Numbered from the stretch's first letter, positions 35,121 to 45,200 are shown. The stretch is DNA of 64,000 bases from Candidatus Zixiibacteriota bacterium (GCA_034003725.1 JAVEYB010000012.1:56296-120295), one strand, 5' to 3'. A program made the numbers and translations. Notes: a model not told the origin generated them from the letters alone.

Positions 35121-37703
35121 TTACAGGGTCATGGTAAACGATGTCCGCAGCGTGTTGGCCAGGGCGACATCGTCGTTGTTCGGGATATAGGCGAAATCGA
35201 CACGCACCCAATCAAGCGGAGAGACACCGAATCCAAAGGTCGGAGTTTTAATCTTGCCTTCCTCGTCATAATAGTAGCCTGCCCGGACAGCCAGCAGGTT
35301 CATGTAGGAAAACTCACCACCGCCGTTGAAGACCGTCTGCTTAAGCTCTTCGCTGAAGCCGTCGCCCATCCCCACCAGCAGTTTGTTGGCTTCGACCGTG
35401 ATAAGCAAGCGATTATATTCGGATCGAATGAGATCGTACTTAAAACCGACCGCGAGATTGCGAGGCAAGTCGTCCGACTGGGCCGCGTCGAGGTATGCCA
35501 TTCGCGGACCGATATTGGTTACTGCGACACCGAGATTCAGACGCGGCGACATATGGTACAAAATGCCGAAGTCGAGGGCAAAGCCGGTAGACGTCCCCTC
35601 ACCTTTTTCGGCGCCCGCGCCTTGCGGCGCAAGTTTGGAGTAGATCACCTTCGCTGATACACCGCCCTTGAGGTTCGAGGTCAGCGATGTACCGAATGAC
35701 CCGGTCAGAGCGAAGTCATACGAATCGAACTCCCCGATTACGTCCGGGCCGGATTCACTCGTACGGGCAAACGTGCCGTAATACAGAAGCGTGGCATTCA
35801 GTCCGAACGTGCCCCAGCCTTCGACACCACTGGTGAAAGACATGAACGAGTAGTGCAAATCGTCACTCAGTTCAGGCAGCCACTTGGCGTACATCAGGTT
35901 GACCTCGGAACGACCGCGGGCCAGCACCACGAGCTTGTCGTCGCCGACAAACCAGACCTCGTTATCCAGCGTATGGATACCGCGAGCCGATGAGCCACCC
36001 AGCCCTTTCAGGTCGGTGCGCCCCCAGGTATTGCCGTCGGTCTCCAAAAGGCCGTCGTCGGTAGCCACAAAAATGCGGAATTCCCACGGGTTGATCTGGT
36101 AGACCGATGATGCCCGCGGGTCGCGGTAGACGTACACGACGCTTCCGACGACCGGATCGCCGGACGGTATGTCGTTAACGGCGCGGAGTGACTGCTCATA
36201 CGAGCCACGCTTGGCCGGATTGCTGTATTCACGCATGTCGAGCAGTGTCGCCATCGTCTCGCCTTCCGCTACCGTGTGTTCGCGATACCCGAGAAGCGAC
36301 CAGTCGTTTCCGGAGAAAGCCAGGACGCCGTGATCCGTGCCCAGCCAGATGCGCATTCCTGCCCCGACGTATATGTCACGCACGACGCCGCGGATACCGG
36401 CCGTCAGGGGCGCCTTGATCACCTGGCCCGCCGCAATCACATTGGTTGCATTAATGCCGGGGTTAAGCGCCGTAATCGTCTGTACGAGTCTTTCGTTCTC
36501 ACCGCCGTTGCCGTAGATCGACAGCCGTTCGGCTATGCGTTCGACGTTTTCGTCAAGCGACACCGTGTAATCAAACGTGTTGCGCCACTGGGCACCGTCG
36601 TAATGCCAGAGATCGTTATCGATAACGGCAAAGATCTTGTTCATGCCGGCCTCGCCAATCGCAGTTACCGGCCCTGACGGCATCGGGGTGGCAGAGTCCA
36701 GCGTGTCGATCAACAGCCCGTTGAATATGACCAATCCGTTGTCGGTTCCAACCAGCGCACCCCGATCGGTTTCTTCGATGCAGTGGATTCTGCTGGACGG
36801 CAGACCGTTTTTCTCCGTCAGCACCTGCCAGCGCGAACCGTTAAAGAAGAGGAGTCCCGCCTCGCTGCCGACCAGGATCCCCTGGTTTACGGGAGCAATC
36901 GCGGTTGGCTTACCGGACATAACGGCAGAGTAGGGGATTCGGAGATCCTCGGGCAGGAATCGGTTGCGGGCCCGCTCGAGTGAGTAGTTGATGCGGTCGC
37001 TTTCGGTCTCGCTCATTGTCTCATCACGCATACCGCGCTGCAGATTTTCGGCGACCTCGTCTATACGCTCCCAATTCAGCCGACATTCCCAGTACAGGGC
37101 TCTGGCCGAATCCGCCCCCTCGACAATCTGTGTATACCGGCTGTAGGATTCGGGCACTCGGGCCAGGATGACCTGCAGCAGGCTGTCGAGGTACTCGTAG
37201 CTCTCGCGGTTGTTCGCCACGGCGACGCGCCGGGTGGCCGCATCGAGATATTCCTGATCGACCGCCCCGAAATACCCGGCTACTTTCTGTCCGACCGTCT
37301 CATTGGAACTGGTACCGAACACCTCCACTTCACTCCAATGGCGGTTGTCCCAGCGTATGAGACCGCGGTCTGAGATGGCCCAGAGATCGTACGAGCGATA
37401 ATTCTCGCGCCCGCCGGTTTTCATGGCAGCGACCGCGCGAAGGGGACGATGCTCGTACGGTATATTGGCCTCTATCCAGGCATCAGAAAGAGGATGGGCG
37501 CCCAGGCCGGCCGGGTTCCAGTGCGTGGTAGTAGCGTCGTCGGCGACGGCGACAAACGCCTCGCCCATACCGGCGGCACGAGCCCCAGCGGCGATTCTGA
37601 GGAACAGCACAGCCGCGTTAGATATGTCGGCCAGCGCCTGTGAGGCGGATCCGAGTACGAGACTTGCGATGAGCAAGGCAAGAACGGGTTTCTTGAGCGT
37701 CAT
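35121..37703 (-). CDS. PorV-like outer-membrane barrel with inserted beta-propeller and LysM-like domains
   Basis: This 860-residue protein has a signal peptide. Residues 27-67 match the start of PorV/PorQ (AAGARAAGMGEAFVAVADDA then WNPAGLG). Residues about 105-600 then hold propeller blades such as LVGSEAGLLFFNGSRW and WLGTDHGVLAFSGNDW, plus two LysM-like stretches (about 380-433 and 476-528). From about residue 604 the barrel resumes and runs to the end (for example LNLGVAVTNIGPRMAYLD and VRVDFAYIPNNDD). Normal PorV is near 390 residues; this one carries an insertion of about 500 residues. PorV shuttles T9SS cargo to the PorU complex. It is adjacent to porU, 20 bases downstream. Confidence 0.85.
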   Translation of the reverse strand: MTLKKPVLALLIASLVLGSASQALADISNAAVLFLRIAAGARAAGMGEAFVAVADDATTTHWNPAGLGAHPLSDAWIEANIPYEHRPLRAVAAMKTGGRENYRSYDLWAISDRGLIRWDNRHWSEVEVFGTSSNETVGQKVAGYFGAVDQEYLDAATRRVAVANNRESYEYLDSLLQVILARVPESYSRYTQIVEGADSARALYWECRLNWERIDEVAENLQRGMRDETMSETESDRINYSLERARNRFLPEDLRIPYSAVMSGKPTAIAPVNQGILVGSEAGLLFFNGSRWQVLTEKNGLPSSRIHCIEETDRGALVGTDNGLVIFNGLLIDTLDSATPMPSGPVTAIGEAGMNKIFAVIDNDLWHYDGAQWRNTFDYTVSLDENVERIAERLSIYGNGGENERLVQTITALNPGINATNVIAAGQVIKAPLTAGIRGVVRDIYVGAGMRIWLGTDHGVLAFSGNDWSLLGYREHTVAEGETMATLLDMREYSNPAKRGSYEQSLRAVNDIPSGDPVVGSVVYVYRDPRASSVYQINPWEFRIFVATDDGLLETDGNTWGRTDLKGLGGSSARGIHTLDNEVWFVGDDKLVVLARGRSEVNLMYAKWLPELSDDLHYSFMSFTSGVEGWGTFGLNATLLYYGTFARTSESGPDVIGEFDSYDFALTGSFGTSLTSNLKGGVSAKVIYSKLAPQGAGAEKGEGTSTGFALDFGILYHMSPRLNLGVAVTNIGPRMAYLDAAQSDDLPRNLAVGFKYDLIRSEYNRLLITVEANKLLVGMGDGFSEELKQTVFNGGGEFSYMNLLAVRAGYYYDEEGKIKTPTFGFGVSPLDWVRVDFAYIPNNDDVALANTLRTSFTMTL

Positions 37704-37723
37704 TGGAGTATCTCCGATGTGTA

Positions 37724-40700
37724 TCAGTTCACTACGACTAATTTTCCGAATGACTCTACGCCGTCACCGCCCGCCGCAGGCATCGCAGTGGCTTTGTAGA
37801 TGTACACGCCGGTAGCCGGACGATCACCGTCGGCATCCCGACCGTTCCAAAACATTTCATGGCTGCCGACCGGCAGATTGTATCGCTGGATCGATTGAAT
37901 TCGACGGCCGGCCAGCGTAAAAATCTCCAGGTTGAACCGGCTCACGGGCTGGGTGAGTTCGAAAAAGAACGTGGTATTCTCGGCCATCGGATTCGGATAA
38001 TTCAAAAGCTCCTGGATAGCCAGATGTGCCGATGTGACGACATCTACCGCAAACTGAACCGACGACGAGTTGTTGGCGTTGTCCCAGGCCTTTACGCGGA
38101 TCGTGTGCATTCCCGGCTCGAGATCAGACAAAGGCACGTCGAGCGCCCCGGTCGTGAAGTCGTCCTGGTCGTAAACGAAACGATCGGTGAGATTCACGAT
38201 TGATTCCGGATTACCGTCCAGTTCGAACGTGATGCCATGCCCGAGTTCAGTTGCGAGATTGACACCCGATGAGTCCGCGATTTTGATGTGAAGCATATCG
38301 TGCACGGAGACGAGATCACCGCTCCGGAAATCTTCCCGACCGGCAACCGCAACGGTGATTGACGGACCGGCCGAATCCGTCGTCTGGGCTACGACGTTTG
38401 AAATGGGCAGCGAGTCCACAATTCCGGCAGCATCCGTCTGGCCCGTCACGGCATAGACCATTATGCGCGCAGAGGTGCCGCCGAAGCTGATATCGAGTGG
38501 CGTGACAAACTCAAAGGAGAACTGGCCCGCCGTCAGCGCGGCAGAACCACGATAAATAACCGGACCGCTGAGGCTGTAATTGACGACGTCACCCGCTCCG
38601 AGTTGCAGTTCATACGCGCGGGCGCGGTCGGAATCAAGTACCGCTATTTCCACCCGGCCCGCCGCCGTCACGGGAGCACCATTGGCATCAACCACACCAC
38701 CAGTCACCCGCGTGCGGCTGAGTGCGGCCAGCGAATCCGGGTACTCGGTAAACTCGATCGAGTGGTGCGGAGTCCCGAGCCTCAGCAGCGGATCGCCGAA
38801 AAACACGTAGGCCCGGTCATTGGTCAGCGGAATCGGGTAATCACGATTGCCATACTGTTTCAGCACTTTTGCGGTATAGACAGCCTCACACACGGTCAGA
38901 GAGTCGCCGTTGAGCAGAACGTCGTAGACTTCCCGATTGAACAGCGCATTATCCTGTGAATACACGAGACGCGTCGCGGAGATGACTCCGACCGCTCCGC
39001 CGGAGGCCATCGACAGCATCGCCTCGCCCATTCCTTCGCGTTGCGGGTCGTCGAAAAACCCGATCGCGCACGATGCGGCGAACACCAGCGGAAGTCGGTC
39101 GCTGTTAGTCAGGCGCGGCAGATCGGTCTGTCGCGTGAAAACACGCTCGTGGGCCCAGACGTCGGGGTTGCCATGGCCCACATAGTTGACAATCAGCGTG
39201 CCGTCATTAAGTGCGTTCACGACCGCTTCGTTGCACGCCGGCTTCTGGCTATTGACGAACGGAAACTCCCACAAGTAGAGTTTGCGCCGCTCGAAATGCG
39301 CGGGGGTGTAGAACTTCTCGAGTATCTCCGTCTGCGTAACATGAAACGGCTCGGCGATATTGTCGTAAGTACCGAACTCATCGTCGGCCACATACGTGAT
39401 GCGGTTCCGCCAGGCGCCGAGGTCGGCCGCTGTCTCGTATCGCTTGATTTTGTCGACTATTACATCTATCTGCGCGCCGCTGGTCACGGGCCAGCGGGCC
39501 GTCATCATGTCATAGCCCCGATCCGGAGTGATGAAACTGGTGTCGGAATCAAGAATACCGTAATCCCCGAAGTAGACGTAATTATCGTCACTGTAGGCGC
39601 GGTCAACACTCCTGCCGAGACCGTGAATGAACGACGGAACGAGATTCCGCTGGCCGGTACCAAGCGCGTCCAGGTAATCATAGCTGGCGTCCCCCACAAA
39701 CAACACGGCGTTTGGAGCCGGCGCGGGCCACGTTTCATAGGCATACTTCAGGAAGTCGCGGATAGCGACAGGATCGTACATCCCGAACGCGAAGTTCTCC
39801 ATGATATCTTCAACTGCGACCACCGATATCGATGCGCCCGATTCCTGCCGGTAGTCGACATATTCGTCCATCCGCCCGACAAACGAGCGAGGTGTTATAA
39901 TGATAAGGTCTGTTTGTGCGGCTTGCTCGCGCAGCAACACCGGCTCCGGGGCAGTAATCGAAGTCACCGATTCAGCCGCCCCAACCGTCGACAGATAGAA
40001 GCGGTTAGGGATACCGATCTCCATTTGGACGTCGAACTGCAGCGTCCCACCGCTCCTCGAATAGTTGACAATGCGTGTCGGTTGCGATGGATCTGCGAGG
40101 TCAAGCACTATCGGTGCAGTCGAGAAGTTGTCGATCACCTGTATGCGGGCGCGGCCGTCATAGCCGTCGAGCGTGACATCAATCCTGTTGCCGCTCGGTT
40201 CGAGCATACTCGTATAGCGGAGATCGAGATAATCGAAGTATGGCGGGGTGTCGGCGTCGATGGGCTGCATAGCAAATGAAAGTCGATCCAATCCACCCGT
40301 CAGAGCTGTAGTCGTGAATGTGCAATTGAGGGCGTTGCACAACTTGGTGTTCGCCGGGTTGTCGTTGATCTCCATATCAACGAATCCGCTCGTACCGCTC
40401 GATCCCCCGGTCCGAGCGGACACGATTGCGTAGGCGGTGTCACCCACGACAGCGCCGGTAGTCGGCACAAAAAACGAGAGTGCGGATTGATCCGTCCAGT
40501 ACCACTCATAGTAGCTGTCAATGTGACCGTCAGCCTCGCGGAGCAGCATGTTGTCCTGCTCGGCCCGTACTCGGCGCGTGAATCGGTTGATGACTGTGTC
40601 TGCCGTTCCGGGCGCCCCGTCTACCGACACCATTCTGGATGCCGGCTGCTCGAAAGCGCCTCCGATCGCAAGCCAGTACACGTTTAGATTCGTGTAGATG

Positions 40701-41608
40701 TTGTTGTTGAAATAAACGACTGATCCGGCTTCGTATATGTACCGGTCAACCGATTCTCCAAAGAAATAGAAAGCGTCTGCCGAACCAAACGTTCCGTCGC
40801 CGCCGTCTTCCACGATGATGGGGATTTCTTCGAAAGACGGTCGGGGAGTCTCATTGTAAACCGGCAGTGGCAATCCGCCTGCATTGAAGAGACGAATAGA
40901 CGACGAAGATAAACCCGATAGCGGAATACCCGCAGCGGCAAGCTGCGAACCGGTAACGCGATAAATTCCTGTGTTTGCGACGGAAAGCTTGTACCACGAT
41001 GCACCTTCCGAAAACGGACCGTCGGCCGTCGCCCGCTTGGCTGCCGCAGCGGGATACCTGTTCGGCCACTGCAGGGCTTGGTCGAGATTCACGATCGCCG
41101 GGCCTACTGTTCGCTCGAAGAACGGATCTGCAACGCTGGAACCTTGCGGGGCAGAGGAACCTTCAAAGGCGAGTTCGACCTCCACGGACTGAGAAATCCC
41201 ATCCGGGGTAACCGGACTTATCAGGACCGGCAGCAACTGGCGCCCTCTCACGACCACAGGTCGCCCAAGCGTAACCACCGGGAGGTCGAGTTGGACGCGT
41301 TCGAGCAGGATTCGGGATTCAGCTTGGACAGGGATTGTCCCTTCCCGACGAACAGATAGGACTCTGCCGGCAGACCCTAACGGCATAGCTACCAGGTAGG
41401 ATTCCGATATCCCAAAGGTAGAATCGGACATCGGAAAGAGTGTCAGTCGACTTATGTCAGCAGTAAAAGTAGCGACAAATCGGCAACCACGATCCGATGT
41501 CGATACCAGTCTGGACTCTCGAGTCTGGGCGGGAGTCACGGCGATGCAGATCGCCAGCAGGATGACGAGAGGACAAACGAAAAATGGCTTATACAAAGGT
41601 TTGTTCAT
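37724..41608 (-). CDS. porU: PorU-type C25 family sortase of the type IX secretion system
   Basis: From the ATG at 41608 this is a 1294-residue exported protein (a GTG at 41626 is an alternative). The C25 (gingipain-type) peptidase domain spans roughly residues 590-930. The catalytic pair is visible: His 812 in VGHGNPDVWAHE and Cys 847 in FAASCAIGFFDD. The C-terminus (residues about 1205-1294, LNYPNPMAENTTFFFEL ...) is a T9SS-like sorting tail, as in PorU proteins themselves. PorU removes C-terminal signals from T9SS cargo and attaches lipopolysaccharide in Porphyromonas. It is the first gene of the operon, after a consensus promoter. Confidence 0.93.
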   Translation of the reverse strand: MNKPLYKPFFVCPLVILLAICIAVTPAQTRESRLVSTSDRGCRFVATFTADISRLTLFPMSDSTFGISESYLVAMPLGSAGRVLSVRREGTIPVQAESRILLERVQLDLPVVTLGRPVVVRGRQLLPVLISPVTPDGISQSVEVELAFEGSSAPQGSSVADPFFERTVGPAIVNLDQALQWPNRYPAAAAKRATADGPFSEGASWYKLSVANTGIYRVTGSQLAAAGIPLSGLSSSSIRLFNAGGLPLPVYNETPRPSFEEIPIIVEDGGDGTFGSADAFYFFGESVDRYIYEAGSVVYFNNNIYTNLNVYWLAIGGAFEQPASRMVSVDGAPGTADTVINRFTRRVRAEQDNMLLREADGHIDSYYEWYWTDQSALSFFVPTTGAVVGDTAYAIVSARTGGSSGTSGFVDMEINDNPANTKLCNALNCTFTTTALTGGLDRLSFAMQPIDADTPPYFDYLDLRYTSMLEPSGNRIDVTLDGYDGRARIQVIDNFSTAPIVLDLADPSQPTRIVNYSRSGGTLQFDVQMEIGIPNRFYLSTVGAAESVTSITAPEPVLLREQAAQTDLIIITPRSFVGRMDEYVDYRQESGASISVVAVEDIMENFAFGMYDPVAIRDFLKYAYETWPAPAPNAVLFVGDASYDYLDALGTGQRNLVPSFIHGLGRSVDRAYSDDNYVYFGDYGILDSDTSFITPDRGYDMMTARWPVTSGAQIDVIVDKIKRYETAADLGAWRNRITYVADDEFGTYDNIAEPFHVTQTEILEKFYTPAHFERRKLYLWEFPFVNSQKPACNEAVVNALNDGTLIVNYVGHGNPDVWAHERVFTRQTDLPRLTNSDRLPLVFAASCAIGFFDDPQREGMGEAMLSMASGGAVGVISATRLVYSQDNALFNREVYDVLLNGDSLTVCEAVYTAKVLKQYGNRDYPIPLTNDRAYVFFGDPLLRLGTPHHSIEFTEYPDSLAALSRTRVTGGVVDANGAPVTAAGRVEIAVLDSDRARAYELQLGAGDVVNYSLSGPVIYRGSAALTAGQFSFEFVTPLDISFGGTSARIMVYAVTGQTDAAGIVDSLPISNVVAQTTDSAGPSITVAVAGREDFRSGDLVSVHDMLHIKIADSSGVNLATELGHGITFELDGNPESIVNLTDRFVYDQDDFTTGALDVPLSDLEPGMHTIRVKAWDNANNSSSVQFAVDVVTSAHLAIQELLNYPNPMAENTTFFFELTQPVSRFNLEIFTLAGRRIQSIQRYNLPVGSHEMFWNGRDADGDRPATGVYIYKATAMPAAGGDGVESFGKLVVVN

Positions 41609-41994
41609 GTCCACCGGGTTGAGCACCCGGCCCGGAACCGAAAATAAGCTATAGCCTCGGTTGTCTGGGCCGAAAAATTCCTACAGTGTTCTGTCGTTAG
41701 CAGAATACAATAGTTAACCGTCGGGCTATAAACTTACCTCCGCCTTTATATAAACCGTTTGAATATATAAAGTTCCTAACGATTTGTCAACGGCGCATTC
41801 CCAGCGCACTTTTCTCAAAGCAAGTTCGCGGCCAGATTGCCCGGTCGGCCGACTAAATCGATCTATTCTGCATTAAGACAATAACTTACGAATACTGTCC
41901 AAACACAAGTTTGTTGCTCGCCACCGGCCGATTATGGGCACAACCCTATCAAAGAGGTGAACCTCCCTGCACACATCTGTCTTTTCAGATCCCC
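41609..41994. other. AT-rich intergenic region upstream of porU
   Basis: A 386-base gap, clearly richer in A/T than the genes around it. It holds the porU promoter (41762-41790) and about 155 bases of porU leader. The rest (41791-41994) lies downstream of the 41995 lipoprotein gene, and I see no gene or strong terminator in it. Confidence 0.6.
41762..41790 (-). promoter_or_regulatory. Consensus sigma70 promoter of the porU operon
   Basis: TTGACA (41790-41785), exactly 17 bases, then TATATT (41767-41762) on the minus strand. It is followed by a 150-base leader to the porU ATG. It is a near-perfect housekeeping promoter, unlike the Bacteroidota consensus. Confidence 0.85.
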
Positions 41995-42582
41995 TTAGAA
42001 ATACCGCGCCAGGTCCCTCTCAAGTTCTCCGACCAAGTTCTCGACATCGGAACGCCGCTGGCCAACCGTATACTCGTAATCGGTAACATCGCCGTTCGGG
42101 ATAAACACCGCCGAGTACAACTCATAGTAAGAGGCAATCAAGCGTCGCGCGATCTCAACCGTTTCATCGTCCAACCCGCCCTGTTCCTTTATCCGGGCAA
42201 ATGCATACTCGATCATATCGTCGTTAGCGTCGAGCAGCGGCCGTTCGGTGGCAACCCACCCCTGTACGTATCGACGCATATCAGACGCCGGAATAGGTTC
42301 CCCTTTTGTATTGTTCCCGTCCCTCCATTGCTCGGCTACCTGAAGCGAGTAGGCTGCATAAGCTGAGCTCACCGCATCGATCTTTCGAGCGAGCATTTGC
42401 GCTGTTTCCGTCGGGGTCGCATTTTGCAGACTGCGGGCCCAGTCAGCACGAAGATCGGCTGCCGATTGGGCCGACAAGTGCGTTCGCTGCTCGGAGTCGC
42501 CGCTTGAGGTCTCGATTTTTACACAACCCGCTCCAAGCAGCAGAACAGCGGCCATGGAGAATGTGAGCCGGTAATACCGCAT
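41995..42582 (-). CDS. Small lipoprotein, function unknown
   Basis: From the ATG at 42582 (AAAGAGAG just upstream) this 195-residue protein has a lipobox GAGC with Cys 20. The rest is mostly helical and charged, with no recognizable domain. It lies 13 bases after the tryptophanase gene and probably shares its transcript. An upstream start at 42636 would overlap tryptophanase and mask the signal peptide. Confidence 0.75.
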   Translation of the reverse strand: MRYYRLTFSMAAVLLLGAGCVKIETSSGDSEQRTHLSAQSAADLRADWARSLQNATPTETAQMLARKIDAVSSAYAAYSLQVAEQWRDGNNTKGEPIPASDMRRYVQGWVATERPLLDANDDMIEYAFARIKEQGGLDDETVEIARRLIASYYELYSAVFIPNGDVTDYEYTVGQRRSDVENLVGELERDLARYF

Positions 42583-42595
42583 CTCTCTTTCCAGA

Positions 42596-43996
42596 CTATG
42601 AGTGCACCCTCTGACCGGCGGTGGTCGCCAGGTCACACGTGAAATGGCGAAGGAACCTGGGCTGCCTCGTGATACGATACCCCGGTATTTCCGATTTGCG
42701 AGCCGTTATTCGCTCGGCGGTCTCAGCGATATAATCGAGGTGCGAGTTGGTGTACACGCGGCGCGGCAACGCGAGGCGAACCAGCTCCTGGCGGGCAGGA
42801 ACAAAGCGGCCCGTCTTCGGGTCTTCCTCACCGAACATCAGCGACCCGATCTCTACCGCCCGAATTCCACCTTCAACATAGAACTCAATGGTCAGTCCCT
42901 GTCCCGGGAACTGCTCCGGCAGGATATGCGGCAGGTAACGCCCCGCATCAATGAACAACGCATGCCCGCCGGTCGGCTCGATGATGGGCATACCGGCCTG
43001 TTTGATAATCTCTCCGAAGTACCGCACCTGCCCAATCCGGAAGTCCAGATAATCATATTCCATCACTTCCTGTAACCCGACAGCGAGTGCCTCAAGATCG
43101 CGCCCGGCCAGACCGCCGTAGGTCGGGAATCCCTCGATCAGGATCAGCATTTCCGTCAATCGCTCGTATAACGAGTGGTCGTTGACTGCAATAAACCCGC
43201 CAATATTAGCAAGGCCGTCCTTTTTGGCAGACATCATTGCCCCGTCGCAGGCCTCGAACATCTCTATGACGATTTCCTTAATCGACTTATCTCCGTATCC
43301 GGGTTCATCGCGCTTGATGAAGTAGGCGTTTTCAGCGAACCGCGCGCAGTCGAAGAAGAACGGAACGCCGTAACGGTGACAGATTTCCGATGTCACGTGA
43401 ATATTTGCCATCGACACCGGTTGTCCACCCGCAGAATTGTTGGTGATCGTCATGATGACGAGCGGGATAGCGGCAGCCCCTTTGTCCTTGATAAACGCCT
43501 CCAGAGCGTCGGTATCCATGTTCCCTTTGAAAGGGCGGGGCTCCGTCACTTCCGACTCCGGACTCGGCAAATCCACCGGTTTTCCGCCCTTGTGCAGGCA
43601 GTTGCCCCGGGTGGTATCAAAGTGCGTATTGTTGGGGACATACTGGCCCGGTTTGAGAAGACTGGAGAATACGATGTTTTCGGCGACTCTCCCCTGATGG
43701 CAGGGCACCACATAGCGCTTGCGGCTGATATCCTTGACGACCGTTTCGAACTTCCTGAACGATGCGGCCCCGGCGTATGTTTCGTCGCCAAGCATCAGAG
43801 CCGCCCACTGGGCGTTGGACATGGCCCCGGTTCCCGAATCAGTCAGCAGATCAATGTATATGTCTTTGGCGTCCAGTTTAAAAACGTTGTAATTGGCCGT
43901 AGCGATACGCTGGGCGCGTTCGCGCCGACTCAACAGAGCGATTGGTTCCACCGACTTTATTCGGTATGGTTCGGCGGGCTGGCGAATCTTCTTCAT
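42596..43996 (-). CDS. tnaA: Tryptophanase / beta-eliminating lyase (PLP enzyme)
   Basis: This 466-residue PLP-dependent lyase splits tryptophan to indole, pyruvate and ammonia. The N-terminal EPYRIKSVEPIALL, DIYIDLLTDSGTGAMS and PTYGGLAGRDLEA are family hallmarks. The PLP lysine is Lys 259 in MSAKKDGLANIGGF. The C-terminal region reads GIRAVEIGS, where tyrosine phenol-lyase has an ERG-type sequence with the substrate arginine. That favours tryptophanase over tyrosine phenol-lyase. The start at ATG 43996 has a perfect AAGGAGGT six bases upstream; the start six codons earlier lacks it. A lipoprotein gene follows and an asparaginase gene precedes it. Confidence 0.9.
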   Translation of the reverse strand: MKKIRQPAEPYRIKSVEPIALLSRRERAQRIATANYNVFKLDAKDIYIDLLTDSGTGAMSNAQWAALMLGDETYAGAASFRKFETVVKDISRKRYVVPCHQGRVAENIVFSSLLKPGQYVPNNTHFDTTRGNCLHKGGKPVDLPSPESEVTEPRPFKGNMDTDALEAFIKDKGAAAIPLVIMTITNNSAGGQPVSMANIHVTSEICHRYGVPFFFDCARFAENAYFIKRDEPGYGDKSIKEIVIEMFEACDGAMMSAKKDGLANIGGFIAVNDHSLYERLTEMLILIEGFPTYGGLAGRDLEALAVGLQEVMEYDYLDFRIGQVRYFGEIIKQAGMPIIEPTGGHALFIDAGRYLPHILPEQFPGQGLTIEFYVEGGIRAVEIGSLMFGEEDPKTGRFVPARQELVRLALPRRVYTNSHLDYIAETAERITARKSEIPGYRITRQPRFLRHFTCDLATTAGQRVHS

Positions 43997-44144
43997 CTCG
44001 TACCTCCTTTTCATAAGTGGTAGGTTTCCGCGTGACGCCTGATTCCTTTGCCCGGTCTCAGGTCGCGTCTTTGACGCGCCGGCGGTGATACCGCAGGCCG
44101 AGATGTCTGCAGGTGCTGAGGTCCTTCTTCCCCATAGGCCAATA

Positions 44145-45200
44145 CTACGCTCGCGCGAGCGAAAAAGATGGTACGATGCGCCCGGTTACGATACTTCGGT
44201 AATTGCGGACTTCCGGGCGAGTATATCCTGTCAAATACGGATAAGCGCCGTCGGTGTCAAGCACACCGAGCTGGCGAAGCACTTCGATAGAGAGAGGATC
44301 GCGTGCGCGTGACGCACCGTCGAGCACTTTGACGGCAATCCCGATCGGCGGGTCGGCGAGGCCGATCCCATGGACACCTTCCGCTCCTACTTTGCACACG
44401 ATATTGTGAGGCAATGTACGGGCCAGATCGTAGTCAATCCGCCGTTCGCCGGATACCATGAGCGGATGGGCCCACATCGCTCCCCGGATTCGAATGGCCG
44501 CTTTTCGTTCGGAGTCGCTCCGGCCCCGTCCGGAAGCAAGCTTCTGAAATCCAATGGCAAGATTGATCAGCGGCATAGAGAAAACCGGGGCAGAGCAACC
44601 GTCTATTGCCACTCCGAGCTTTTCCGGCGCAATCTCACAGTAGTTGCCGACAGCCTCCCGTACCATCCGCTGCGTCGGTGAATCCGGGTCCAGGTAGCGC
44701 TCGATGTCACCGCCCAATTGCCGCGTCAGGGCGAGAAATCCTGAGTGTTTGCCCGAGCAGTTGTGCCGGAGAGGATCGGCGTCCTCACCGTTCTGCGGAT
44801 ACTGCTTCAACAACTGCATTTGCAGCGGCCAGTGGGTACCGCATTGAAGATTCTGCACTGAATTGCCGGAAGCTTCGAGGACCGACAACACAGTCGCACG
44901 ATGGTCATCACTGCCGTTGTGTGAAGCGCAAATTACGGCCAGTTGCTTGTCGCTCAGCCCCAGCTTATCGGCCGTGCCGCTCATGACGAGAGGAAGAGCC
45001 TGGAATGGTTTGACCGAAGACCGCGTAGCTGTCACCATGTGCGGATCTCCGAGATAGTGGGTCAAACCTCCACGATCATTGACCACCGCGACGGCGACAT
45101 AATGCACCGACTCGGCCGTCTCGCCACGATAGACAACCGTTCCGACCTCAAGTCGGGGAGGCGTCTTGGTCGACTGCTGTGATCCTCTCGACTTATCCAT
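44145..45200 (-). CDS. Asparaginase, Rhizobium-type (AsnaseII family)
   Basis: This 351-residue cytoplasmic protein matches the thermolabile asparaginase family of Rhizobium etli, unrelated to E. coli AnsA/AnsB. Family segments include RSSVKPFQALPLV, ICASHNGSDDH (with a conserved Ser-His region), CSGKHSGFLALT, and DGCSAPVFSMPLINLA. It hydrolyses asparagine to aspartate and ammonia. The ATG at 45200 is preferred to a TTG at 45209. It precedes tryptophanase by 149 bases, so an amino-acid catabolic transcript is possible. Confidence 0.88.
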   Translation of the reverse strand: MDKSRGSQQSTKTPPRLEVGTVVYRGETAESVHYVAVAVVNDRGGLTHYLGDPHMVTATRSSVKPFQALPLVMSGTADKLGLSDKQLAVICASHNGSDDHRATVLSVLEASGNSVQNLQCGTHWPLQMQLLKQYPQNGEDADPLRHNCSGKHSGFLALTRQLGGDIERYLDPDSPTQRMVREAVGNYCEIAPEKLGVAIDGCSAPVFSMPLINLAIGFQKLASGRGRSDSERKAAIRIRGAMWAHPLMVSGERRIDYDLARTLPHNIVCKVGAEGVHGIGLADPPIGIAVKVLDGASRARDPLSIEVLRQLGVLDTDGAYPYLTGYTRPEVRNYRSIVTGRIVPSFSLARA

